From: Verrucomicrobiota bacterium
GTDB lineage: Bacteria; Verrucomicrobiota; Verrucomicrobiia; Opitutales; Oceanipulchritudinaceae
Direction: 5' to 3'
NCBI GenBank assembly: GCA_009908535.1
Contig: JAAAOD010000071.1
Location: 1-12,448, forward strand
Length of the DNA stretch: 12,448 nucleotides
A program made the translations under genes and the position numbers. How positions within the stretch are numbered: position 1 is the stretch's first letter; each line of letters starts with the position of its first letter. The notes under the pieces are model-generated. The model saw only the letters and a list, made by a program, of their open reading frames with translations, was not told where the DNA came from and did not search any database. Of this stretch, positions 1 to 7,183 are shown in pieces.

Positions 1-1057
1 TGCGCGGCATGTGCTCATTGTGCGGGTAATGGGCCAGCCGCAGGAAGTTGCAATGCAGGTCGCCGGCAAGGTCGAAGATCTCCTCGCAATCCTCCCGCAG
101 GTAGTTCCGGCGCGGAACGGTCGGGTTTTCCTCATGCACGGAGATTCCACGCAGAAACAGGGGTTCGCCATTCAGGAGAAGACGGGTGTCCCGGACCTCG
201 ATGGTTCGAAAGCCGATCCGGTCCTCGAGCTCATCCTCCCCCGCCTTCCACCGCACGGAATACAATTTGGGATTGTCGGGACTCCACCGCGTCAGCCCCG
301 GGGCGGAAAGCTGAAAGGAGGCACGTCCCTCCGCGTCGGTACAAAGGGACTGATGAAGCGATAGTTCCGGTATGGAAATTTCGACGTCGCGGGACAAGGC
401 CTCCCCCGCCACCTGCACATGGCCCTCGAGAAGGCTCTTTTCGCGCGTCGAAAGCTGCAGATGGTAGTCAAGAATCCAGGTCCCGGGAACCTCGAAAAGG
501 TAGATGTCCCGTGTGATCCCTCCGTAGTTCCACCAGTCCGTCGTCATGCCGGGCACACGTCCTTTTTCCCGGCGGTTATCGACATGAACAACGATCGAAT
601 TCTCCCCTTCTTTCAGAAATGGCGTCACCTCGAATTCAAAGGGATCAAAGCCGCCTCGGTGGTCACCGACGTAGCGCCCGTTCAGATAAACTTCGGCATG
701 GTAGTTGGCCGCTTCAATCCGCAGCCGGATACGCCGGTCCTTCCCTGCGCCCGGATGCTTAAAATCGCGCTGAAACCAGACCGACCCTTCGTAGTAGGTC
801 AACTCGGTGACCTGGTGGGACCAGGAACCGGGGACCCGCATCACCGGGGATCGCCGGAAATCATATTCAATGCGTTCCCATGGCTGCCCACCGCGAAGGT
901 CGCTTCCATAGGCCCGCCGGGCAAGGCTTTCCACCTCCGCGAAATGGACCCAGTCGCGGTGATTGCGGCTGCCCGTTTCATAGGGATCAACGATGTAGTG
1001 CCAGTCTCCATTGAGGCTGAACTTGGAGCGTGAGTAAGTGTTCTGGGTCAGTCTCAC
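1..1057 (-). CDS. Glycoside hydrolase family 2 protein, beta-glucuronidase/beta-galactosidase type (partial, C-terminus off the left edge)
   Basis: About 352 codons are open on the minus strand from a GTG at 1057 to the left edge. The translation begins with SLNGDWHYIVDPYETG (from about residue 14) and continues with YYEGSVWFQRDF, AANYHAEVYLNGRYVG and WWNYGGITRDIYL. This is the sugar-binding jelly-roll domain of GH2. An Ig-like domain follows, and the TIM barrel starts near residue 290 (LNGEPLFLRGISVHEENP, then FLRLAHYPHNEHMPR). The catalytic acid/base and nucleophile glutamates lie beyond the edge and cannot be checked. The family removes terminal beta-linked sugars; the 'DPYE.G' subgroup is often annotated as beta-glucuronidase, so the exact specificity is open. 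No ATG lies in frame upstream, no signal peptide is visible, and the GTG has no clear ribosome binding site, so the start is uncertain. It is transcribed divergently from the LacI-type gene, a likely regulator. Confidence 0.88.
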   Translation of the reverse strand, partial: MRLTQNTYSRSKFSLNGDWHYIVDPYETGSRNHRDWVHFAEVESLARRAYGSDLRGGQPWERIEYDFRRSPVMRVPGSWSHQVTELTYYEGSVWFQRDFKHPGAGKDRRIRLRIEAANYHAEVYLNGRYVGDHRGGFDPFEFEVTPFLKEGENSIVVHVDNRREKGRVPGMTTDWWNYGGITRDIYLFEVPGTWILDYHLQLSTREKSLLEGHVQVAGEALSRDVEISIPELSLHQSLCTDAEGRASFQLSAPGLTRWSPDNPKLYSVRWKAGEDELEDRIGFRTIEVRDTRLLLNGEPLFLRGISVHEENPTVPRRNYLREDCEEIFDLAGDLHCNFLRLAHYPHNEHMPR

Positions 1058-1090
1058 CTGAAGGCGGGTTGTTAGAGAGGCCGCCTGCCA

Positions 1091-1116
1091 TTGACAACCG
1101 GGGGAGGATTTATAAT
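1091..1116 (+). promoter_or_regulatory. Possible lacI promoter with perfect hexamers but short spacing
   Basis: TTGACA at 1091-1096 and TATAAT at 1111-1116 both match the sigma-70 consensus exactly, but only 14 bases separate them against the usual 16-18. The -10 box lies directly before a perfect palindrome at 1118-1129, the place where a repressor would block initiation. On the other strand the same AT-rich core reads TATAAA and could serve the GH2 gene. The GGGGGAGG run inside the spacer could instead be a ribosome binding site for a TTG start at 1116, which would argue against this promoter. Confidence 0.35.
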
Positions 1117-1117
1117 T

Positions 1118-1129
1118 GTTGAATTCAAC
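1118..1129. promoter_or_regulatory. Perfect 12-bp palindrome, candidate operator between GH2 and lacI
   Basis: GTTGAATTCAAC reads the same on both strands and lies in the divergent region between the GH2 gene and the LacI-type gene. LacI-family repressors bind short palindromes and often control themselves and the divergent gene. Binding by the neighbouring regulator is inferred. The outer flanks (t1117/g1130) do not extend the symmetry. Confidence 0.5.
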
Positions 1130-1154
1130 GGCTCTCCACCTACCCCACTCGAAT

Positions 1155-2213
1155 ATGAGCGCAACCTCAAGGGTCACTCTCCGGCAAATCGCGGAAAAAA
1201 CAGGCTATCATTTCACCACGGTCTCGCTGGCCCTGCGCGACCACCACAGCATTGCCCCGGGAACAAGAAAATTGATCTCGGAAACCGCCGCGCGCATGGG
1301 GTATCGGCCCGATCCGGCCCTGTCCGCCCTCGTGGCCTATCGCCACTCCACGAAAAAGCGGCTCTTTTCCAGTACCCTCGCCTGGGTTTGCGCGAACGAA
1401 AAAGACTACCACTGGAAAGAGGTCCCTCTCTTCTGCGAGTACTATGCCGGGGCCTGTGAACAGGCGGAAAAACTGGGACACAAGCTGGAACCCTTCGATT
1501 TGAACACGCCCGGGATGACGCCGCGGCGCGCCCAGCAGATCCTTGAATCAAGAGGAATCACGGGCCTTCTCATCGCCCCCTTCCGCCGGGCCGGCGGCAC
1601 CATTCGGCTGGAGTGGGGCAAATTCTGTGCCGTGACTTTTGGATACACCCTGCGTTCTCCCAAGCTCCACATCGTGAGCAACAACCACTTCCGCATGATG
1701 CTGGAGCTTTTGTCGCAGGTGAAAAAGCGCGGCTATCGCCGACCGGGGCTGGTCCTTCTCCAGAATTCCACCGAACGGGTGGAAAACAAATGGATCGCGG
1801 CCTTTCTTTCCAAACAGTTTCTCGAAGAACGGGAGTACCCCATTCCGCCCCTGCTCCTCAAAAAATGGAGCAGCAGAGCGTTCGACCGCTGGAGAGAACA
1901 GTCCACCCCCGATATCCTCGTCACCGGCAGCCGCCAGCTGCCCCAGCTCATGCCGCACCTGTCCCGGAAGGGGATCAGGGTGCCGGAGGATCTGGGGGTG
2001 GTGGACTACAATCTCAGCGCCGAGGACAATCTTCTTGCGGGAATGAAACAGGACGGGGAAGCGGTGGGCAGGACCGCGGTGAGTGTCCTCTCCCGCCTCC
2101 TCCACAATAATGAACGTGGGGCGCTTGAATCCGACCAGATCCACACTCTCATCGACGGATACTGGCATGAAGGGCCGTCCATCCTTCCGGAGGCGCCTAG
2201 GTCCCGATCATGA
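1155..2213 (+). CDS. LacI/GalR-family transcriptional regulator
   Basis: Starting at the ATG at 1155 the protein has 352 residues, the usual size for the family. Residues 7-28 (VTLRQIAEKTGYHFTTVSLA...) form the LacI helix-turn-helix, followed by a hinge, GYRPDPALSAL, near 50-59. The periplasmic-binding-protein-like effector domain follows, with GITGLLIAPF (134-143), RPGLVLLQNSTERVENKW (196-213), PDILVTG (252-258) and VPEDLGVVDYN (276-286). It should bind DNA as a dimer and release it on binding a sugar or oligosaccharide. An alternative TTG start at 1116 would add 13 residues and has a well-placed GGAGG. The ATG is preferred because LacI proteins usually begin a few residues before the helix-turn-helix. 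The gene diverges from GH2 and its last 17 bases overlap the end of the enolase-superfamily gene on the other strand. The likely targets are the flanking glycan genes. Confidence 0.92.
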   Translation: MSATSRVTLRQIAEKTGYHFTTVSLALRDHHSIAPGTRKLISETAARMGYRPDPALSALVAYRHSTKKRLFSSTLAWVCANEKDYHWKEVPLFCEYYAGACEQAEKLGHKLEPFDLNTPGMTPRRAQQILESRGITGLLIAPFRRAGGTIRLEWGKFCAVTFGYTLRSPKLHIVSNNHFRMMLELLSQVKKRGYRRPGLVLLQNSTERVENKWIAAFLSKQFLEEREYPIPPLLLKKWSSRAFDRWREQSTPDILVTGSRQLPQLMPHLSRKGIRVPEDLGVVDYNLSAEDNLLAGMKQDGEAVGRTAVSVLSRLLHNNERGALESDQIHTLIDGYWHEGPSILPEAPRSRS

Positions 2214-3474
2214 CTTCCCGGGCTCCGGCAAGGTAGCCGGGATCGTAGTCCACGCCCATTCCCGGACCGGTGGGAACGGTCATCCGTCCATCCTTGATGA
2301 CCAGATCCCCTCCGCCCGAAGGCTCCCACGGTACTTCGCGGTTCAGTCCCTTGAATTCCTGGTAGGGACCCATTGCCGGGGCACAGGAGGCGAACACCGC
2401 CATGTACAGAAAGCCCATTCCGGATCCCGAAATATGCGGGATGCATTGAATGCCGGCAGCCTCGGCCATTTCGGCCACGCGCAACGACCGGATCATGCCA
2501 CCGAAATAAAACAGGTCCGGCTGCGCCACTTGCAGGGCGCCGTTGGCGATCAGCCACCAGAACCGGTAGAGGCTGCTTTCCTGCTCTCCCCCGGCGATGG
2601 GAATTTCCAGTTTGCGGGCGACGCGGCGGGTTTCCTCATGAAAGTCGAAGGGCACCGGTTCCTCGAAAAAGGCGAATCCGTGATCCTGCAGCAACCGTCC
2701 CACCCGCACGGCCTCGGGAGCAAGATAGGAACTGTTCGCATCCGCGTACAAAGTGTGGGTGGAACCGAAGGCATGGGCCACTTTCGCGACCAGTTGACGG
2801 GTCCGGTCCGGGACACGGTCGCCTTTGAGCATGCGTCCACCGACTTTGATCTTTAAGGCCTTGACCCCCGTTTCCGCGACGTTTTCGGCGATGCTGGCGA
2901 GTGAGGCCTCGGCATCGCGGTCGCGGTAGTTGTTCGCCCGATACAGATCGATGGTCTTCGTCCTGAGTCCACCGAGCAATTCGGCCACCGGTTTGTCGGC
3001 CACCCGCCCGAGAAGGTCCAGCAGAGCGAATTCCGCCGAGGCCACGCAGATCCAGAAGGGAAGCCCCTGCATTTTGTAGTAGTTTTCGCTCTCGTACACG
3101 GCATCAACAAGGGCATCCAGCCCGCGCGCGTCCTTGCCCTCGAAAAACGGGGCGATCAGCTGTACAAAGAGCGGGTGGAACTGCGGCAGCCATTTGACAT
3201 GCCCCATGGCCAGACCCACGGCCCCGTCTTTCGACTCCGCGCGTACAAACCAGTTTTCCCCGCGGCGCAGGAGCTTCAGGCTATCCACGACGACGGGACC
3301 GGAAAGGAGTTCGGTCCGGAGGACGCGCGAACGGTAGTGCTTCGCGAGAGGAACCCTCTCCGGTGAATGCCCGGGGTCGACGGGGTCCTTCCGGCCAAAG
3401 AGTCCGTGCCCGCAGATCCCCGATAAGCCAAGGACTCCCGTTGTCTTTAAAAAACGCCGCCGCTTGCCGTTCAT
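2197..3474 (-). CDS. Tat-type enolase-superfamily enzyme, mandelate racemase subgroup (sugar-acid dehydratase or epimerase)
   Basis: This 425-residue protein opens with a twin-arginine leader, KRRRFLKTTG (residues 4-13), and a weakly hydrophobic stretch. The barrel carries the complete mandelate-racemase-type catalytic set: K208-x-K210, metal ligands D245, E271 and E297, and the D320/H347 dyad. From D245 to H347 the spacings (26, 26, 23, 27) equal those of Pseudomonas putida mandelate racemase as I recall its numbering (D195, E221, E247, D270, H297). Such enzymes abstract the proton alpha to a carboxylate of a sugar acid, using Mg2+. The substrate cannot be read from sequence; an aldonic or uronic acid is plausible here. 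It starts 9 bp after the GH28 stop, with AAGG ahead of the ATG, so the two genes form an operon. Export of a normally cytosolic enzyme class is notable but not rare in this phylum group. Confidence 0.88.
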   Translation of the reverse strand: MNGKRRRFLKTTGVLGLSGICGHGLFGRKDPVDPGHSPERVPLAKHYRSRVLRTELLSGPVVVDSLKLLRRGENWFVRAESKDGAVGLAMGHVKWLPQFHPLFVQLIAPFFEGKDARGLDALVDAVYESENYYKMQGLPFWICVASAEFALLDLLGRVADKPVAELLGGLRTKTIDLYRANNYRDRDAEASLASIAENVAETGVKALKIKVGGRMLKGDRVPDRTRQLVAKVAHAFGSTHTLYADANSSYLAPEAVRVGRLLQDHGFAFFEEPVPFDFHEETRRVARKLEIPIAGGEQESSLYRFWWLIANGALQVAQPDLFYFGGMIRSLRVAEMAEAAGIQCIPHISGSGMGFLYMAVFASCAPAMGPYQEFKGLNREVPWEPSGGGDLVIKDGRMTVPTGPGMGVDYDPGYLAGAREVMIGT

Positions 3475-3483
3475 GTTTCGCCC

Positions 3484-4830
3484 TTATCGCTCCCCGTTCT
3501 TCGGTCGGCCGACCTCCCGGTCGTTGATGAAAACGGATTCGAAGCGCACGTCGTCGTGCCCGGACATGCGTACCGGCGTCTCCGCCTTCTCGATCGTGAT
3601 GTTCTTCAGGACCACGTTCTGCAAAGGACGGCTTTCCAGCCCGTTGGTCCAGATCCCCACCCCGTCGACTTGCCCGCAATGAATGTCCTTTACGAGGATG
3701 TCGCGGAAGCTGGTGGGATGATTGCCTCCGCGCCAGCTGTGATAATTGGTCTGGAAGCGGAGCAGGGAATCCTTCGCGTGCCCGACGGAGATGTCCCGCA
3801 CAACCACGCCCGCAATCTCGCCGCCCCGGTCAAGGTTGCTTTTGAAATAGATCAGGTTGCCACCGGTCCCGAAGCGGCAGTTTTCAATTAGAATGTTCCG
3901 GACACTCCCCGACAACTCACTGCCGATCGCAACCCCGTTGTGCACTTCGGCAAAGGTATTGTTCCTGATCACGATGTTCTCGGAACGCATCGCCATTCCG
4001 CGGCCCTCGGCGTCGCGACCGGATTTGATGGCCACGGCATCGTCCCCCGTACGGAAGTAGCTGTCCTCAATGAGAACGTAGGCGGAGGAATCGGGGTTCA
4101 CGCCATCGTTGTTGAGACGCTGACTGTCCACACGGATGTCCCTCACGACCACGTATTCGGAAAAGACCAGATGGACGATCCAGAAGGGCGAATCCGTAAA
4201 GGTGGGCCCCTCGATGCGGACGCGTCGGCAGTTGATGAACTGCACCAGCGGAGGCCGTAAAAAATCGCCCTCCCCGTAGACCCTTTCAAACAGGGGGACG
4301 CCCTCGTTGCCCTGTTTGCGCAAACGGTCCTGGGCGGGATCCTGCTTCTCCCGCCAGGCGGCAAACGCCTTGCCTCCGTTGCCGCTGATGGTCCCTTTGC
4401 CGGTCAAGGCGATATCCCGGGCCTGAAAAGCATACAGCATGGGCGAGTAATTAAACGCCAGTGTTCCCTCCCAGCGGGTGAAAACGGCGGGCAGAAAATC
4501 TTCCGGATCGCCGCTGAATTCCAGACGGGCCCCTTCGGGCAGATGCAGGCGGACCCCGCTCTTCATCCGGATCGGCCCGTTGAGGGGATACGCTCCCTTC
4601 TCGAGACGGACCGTCCCTCCCCCCGCATGGCTGAGGCGGTCAATGGCCGCCTGGATCACGAGATGGAGTTTCTGGTCGCCCTGCACGCGGGGAGAAATTA
4701 CCTCCTCCCGGGAAGGGATGGACGGCTCGTTCGCGTGGATGCGGTCAAGGATAGGCCCTTCTTCCACCGCCCACAGGGTGGAGCCAACCGACAGGAGCAT
4801 CCACAACCCGAGTCGAAAACACATGTTCAT
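3484..4830 (-). CDS. Secreted glycoside hydrolase family 28 protein (polygalacturonase-like, right-handed beta-helix)
   Basis: From the ATG at 4830 the protein has 448 residues and begins with a clear signal peptide (MNMCFRLGLWMLLSVGS, cleavage near LWA). AAGG lies about ten bases before this ATG, supporting it over an upstream in-frame start at 4983 that would bury the signal peptide. GH28 motifs follow in order: NNDGVNPDSS (catalytic D242), GDDAVAIKSG (D263, D264), VHNGVAIGSE (H297) and YFKSNLDRGG (K330, R335). GH28 enzymes are inverting hydrolases that cut alpha-1,4-galacturonosyl or related linkages in pectin and rhamnogalacturonan. The Arg of the usual RIK/RFK motif is replaced by Tyr328, so activity on plain homogalacturonan is doubtful. 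It is cotranscribed with the enolase-superfamily gene 9 bp downstream. A 139-bp gap upstream with an operator-like motif suggests its own promoter. Confidence 0.9.
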   Translation of the reverse strand: MNMCFRLGLWMLLSVGSTLWAVEEGPILDRIHANEPSIPSREEVISPRVQGDQKLHLVIQAAIDRLSHAGGGTVRLEKGAYPLNGPIRMKSGVRLHLPEGARLEFSGDPEDFLPAVFTRWEGTLAFNYSPMLYAFQARDIALTGKGTISGNGGKAFAAWREKQDPAQDRLRKQGNEGVPLFERVYGEGDFLRPPLVQFINCRRVRIEGPTFTDSPFWIVHLVFSEYVVVRDIRVDSQRLNNDGVNPDSSAYVLIEDSYFRTGDDAVAIKSGRDAEGRGMAMRSENIVIRNNTFAEVHNGVAIGSELSGSVRNILIENCRFGTGGNLIYFKSNLDRGGEIAGVVVRDISVGHAKDSLLRFQTNYHSWRGGNHPTSFRDILVKDIHCGQVDGVGIWTNGLESRPLQNVVLKNITIEKAETPVRMSGHDDVRFESVFINDREVGRPKNGER

Positions 4831-4969
4831 GCTACCAGCCTTTTCTCTACCGCCCGGACCGGCAATTGAAGCGCGGTTAAAACTGTTTAGAAAGCAACTC
4901 AATTCCCCGGGCATCCGCCCTTCGCCCACAGATAAACCGGCGTTGCCGCTGCCCGCGTCCGGCCCCGGT
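4831..4969. other. 139-bp intergenic region between propeller gene and GH28
   Basis: This region runs from the propeller stop to the GH28 start, both on the minus strand. It holds an inverted repeat near the propeller stop, a TAAAACTGTTTA operator-like element at 4878-4889, and AAGG ahead of the GH28 ATG. A reading frame continuous with GH28 crosses it, but its GC-rich, non-hydrophobic translation does not look like part of a secreted enzyme. Confidence 0.6.
4877..4889. promoter_or_regulatory. Operator-like element upstream of GH28 (TTAAAACTGTTTA)
   Basis: The core AAACTGTTT is a palindrome around one central base, 47-53 bases upstream of the GH28 ATG. Twelve bases (4878-4889, TAAAACTGTTTA) match the reverse complement of 12190-12201 (TAAAACGGTTTA) at all but the central position. 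Recurrence in another glycan-gene upstream region suggests a shared transcription-factor site. The regulator is unknown; the LacI protein here is one candidate, although its own upstream palindrome is different. Confidence 0.4.
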
Positions 4970-4970
4970 T
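4935..4970 (-). terminator. Inverted repeat at the end of the propeller gene, weak terminator candidate
   Basis: CCGGTT at 4965-4970 and AACCGG at 4935-4940 are complementary six-base arms enclosing 24 GC-rich bases. The repeat starts at the stop codon. On the minus strand it is followed by TTTATCTG, not a long U run, so intrinsic termination would be weak. It could be an mRNA 3' stabilising hairpin or chance. Confidence 0.25.
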
Positions 4971-7183
4971 CACTCTTCTTCACTGAGCGACAGGCGCAGC
5001 CTCACGAAAGCACGCTCTAGCGATTGCCCGGTGCTGGCAAACCGGAGCGAGACAGTGTCCGTTTCCGTGTCAAAGGGCGCGATCGTCTCCTCGGCAACGC
5101 CCCCCAGCGGCGAGTCCGGGGCGGTGGCCGGGTGCCATGTTTTTCCGTCCGCGGAAACCTCCACCTCAGTCAGGACATCACCAGCGGCCAGGCTGCGCCG
5201 GTAGGATAGGAACGGCCGACGCGAGCCGGCATCGGCTACGAGGCCGAAGCTGACGGGCGGGATCAAATCCGCAATCAGCGGTTGGCTGTTGCTGAGATAC
5301 TCAAGCAGATTGGGAAGCCGGTCATTGTCCGGATCCGCATCCGGGCCCGATAGCTCCGGATCAAGCCGTTGAAGAAGATTAAAGCGTAAATCCCTCCAAG
5401 CCGCAAATCCGGGACCGATATCCGCCGGCGAGCTGAGAATACTCCCCCGTCCACCCAGGGCCACCGTACGATTCGGCGTGATGACAATGTCCTGCAGGTT
5501 GCCGGAGGTCGGCAAGGTGAAGGACTCCCAGCTTTCGCCGTCCGTCGACACATCCACCCGGCCAAGGTAGCCGGGGAGGACAAGCCTCCCTTCGACAATG
5601 ACATAATCCTGGACGTTGAAAGGCTGTGGCGGGTCATCCACCAAGCTCCATTCCATTCCGTCCCGACTCTTCCAGTGGAAACCGGGAAATCCAAATGCAA
5701 AGTAGTGGCCCTGAAAATACACCGTTGTTCTCAAAGACCGCGTTTCCTCAATGCCGAGAGAATTCCAGCTGCTCCCGTCGGCACTCCAGAAAAGCCCGTC
5801 CTGAAGGCTGGCAACGACATATCCTTCGGGGCCTTTGGCGATGTCCGTCAGGTTTGCTGCTGCGGCGGTCGTGGCGGTCCACTCAACGAGGTCTGTCGTC
5901 CAGGAGATTTCTCCATTGAGGCCAACGGTCCAGAGTCGATCGTCGATGACGCGAATCCTGTTGGGGGTGTCGCCAGGTCCCGTTACTTCCGTCCAGGTCT
6001 CGCCATCCGGGCTGGTGTAGGCTGCTCCGCTGTTCGTAACCAGCGTGAACTGGCCGAGAAAATGCACCAACCCGGCGGATTGCCGTTGCTCCGGGATCTC
6101 GAACACTGGGATCCAGGCTTCCGAATCGTTGCTGATAAAGACAAGCCCGTTAGCAGCCGTCGCCAGATAAGTACCCCCATGGTGGGCAAGGTGGAGCATA
6201 TTCGCCCGCGAGGCATCCTCCAAAGGCAAATCCCAATCGCTCCCGTTGGTCGACCGCGCGACGCCGCCGCCGCGACCGACCGCCAGCAAGGTCTCCCCGT
6301 CATACCCAATATCATAAATCGTATCCGTGAGCCCGGTCGCGATGGTTTCCCAGTCCTCAAGGTTTTCCGTCCGCAAAATTTCCCCGTTCCGGCCGGGAAA
6401 AAAGAGGGTCCCATCCACCTCCAGCATCATGAAAATCCATGCCTCCGTCGGGGTCTCGACAAGGGTCCACTCGATGCCATCCGGGCTGGTCATGAGCGTG
6501 CCATCCTTCCCGCCGGCAAGAAACTGTTCATTCGCCCAGTGGACGCTCAGGAAGCTGTTACCCAGGCCCTCTATTCCCGGAACCTCCTCCTGACGCAAGG
6601 TCCAGCTCGTGCCATCTTCCGAAGTCATGATTTCCCCGGAAGCACCGACCATGACCATGCGCGACCCGTTGAAGGCAATCCCTTCCGCCCGGTTGAGGTC
6701 GCCGGTGTCGATCTCCTCCCAGGTGACCAGATCCTGGGTACGGCAAAGGCTTCCGGACCAGCCGACGACATACAGGTAACCAAAGGCCTCCAGAAACTGG
6801 TTTGGATTGAAGGGGAAATTCTCCGGCCGGGTCCATTCCCAGTTCACCAGATCACTCGAGAGCAACAAGGTCGTGTTGTCCGCTCCGAGGACAAGGTAAA
6901 CCCCATTGTAGAAGGCAATGTCCTCAAGTGACTTTCCGTAGGGCGTCGTCAGTGTCACCCATGTCTCGCCGTCGACGCTGTTCGAAACGTTCCCTCTGGC
7001 ATCCCCCATAACCCAGCGCCCGTTTACATAGGCAATGGTTTCCATATGATTGGCCGGCGGCTGCGGGGATCGCACTTCCATCCGGTCAAGGTCGAAGCTC
7101 GCTGAACTCGATACCGGAAAGAGCCCTAGAGTCAGAAGAACAATCAGAAAACCGAAAAACGTGGGCAACCCCTCCTTATCCAT
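4970..7183 (-). CDS. Secreted multi-repeat beta-propeller protein with Asp-box-like repeats and a verrucomicrobial C-terminal module
   Basis: The 737-residue protein has a signal peptide (hydrophobic GFLIVLLTLGLF, cleavage near SSSAS). Residues from about 35 to 588 consist of repeats of roughly 40 residues, each with a hydrophobic strand, an aromatic-rich strand ending in G.xG, and a turn such as SVDGETW, SEDGTSW, SPDGIEW, TTDLVEW or STDGESW. I count 13 clear turns and a degenerate 14th (ILSSPADIG), consistent with two seven-bladed propellers. The turn resembles the Asp-box (SxDxGxTW) but is one residue shorter. Residues 615-630 (DADPDNDRLPNLLEYL) look like a Ca2+-binding linker, followed by a beta-sandwich with VEVSADGKTW. 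No catalytic residues are recognised. A glycan-binding, surface or scaffold role is possible but unproven. It lies between the sulfatase and GH28 genes, in the same orientation. Confidence 0.85.
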   Translation of the reverse strand: MDKEGLPTFFGFLIVLLTLGLFPVSSSASFDLDRMEVRSPQPPANHMETIAYVNGRWVMGDARGNVSNSVDGETWVTLTTPYGKSLEDIAFYNGVYLVLGADNTTLLLSSDLVNWEWTRPENFPFNPNQFLEAFGYLYVVGWSGSLCRTQDLVTWEEIDTGDLNRAEGIAFNGSRMVMVGASGEIMTSEDGTSWTLRQEEVPGIEGLGNSFLSVHWANEQFLAGGKDGTLMTSPDGIEWTLVETPTEAWIFMMLEVDGTLFFPGRNGEILRTENLEDWETIATGLTDTIYDIGYDGETLLAVGRGGGVARSTNGSDWDLPLEDASRANMLHLAHHGGTYLATAANGLVFISNDSEAWIPVFEIPEQRQSAGLVHFLGQFTLVTNSGAAYTSPDGETWTEVTGPGDTPNRIRVIDDRLWTVGLNGEISWTTDLVEWTATTAAAANLTDIAKGPEGYVVASLQDGLFWSADGSSWNSLGIEETRSLRTTVYFQGHYFAFGFPGFHWKSRDGMEWSLVDDPPQPFNVQDYVIVEGRLVLPGYLGRVDVSTDGESWESFTLPTSGNLQDIVITPNRTVALGGRGSILSSPADIGPGFAAWRDLRFNLLQRLDPELSGPDADPDNDRLPNLLEYLSNSQPLIADLIPPVSFGLVADAGSRRPFLSYRRSLAAGDVLTEVEVSADGKTWHPATAPDSPLGGVAEETIAPFDTETDTVSLRFASTGQSLERAFVRLRLSLSEEE

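Noticed and set aside
419..1033. 204-codon plus-strand open frame over the GH2 gene
   Set aside because: The minus strand is continuously open here and gives unmistakable GH2 sequence.
4831..4983. Extended GH28 start at 4983 overlapping the propeller stop
   Set aside because: It would place 51 GC-rich, non-hydrophobic residues before a clear signal peptide. The ATG at 4830 has AAGG upstream.
5675..6931. 418-codon plus-strand open frame across the propeller gene
   Set aside because: It is antisense to the repeat protein, and its Gly/Pro/Arg-rich translation is typical of an opposite-strand shadow.
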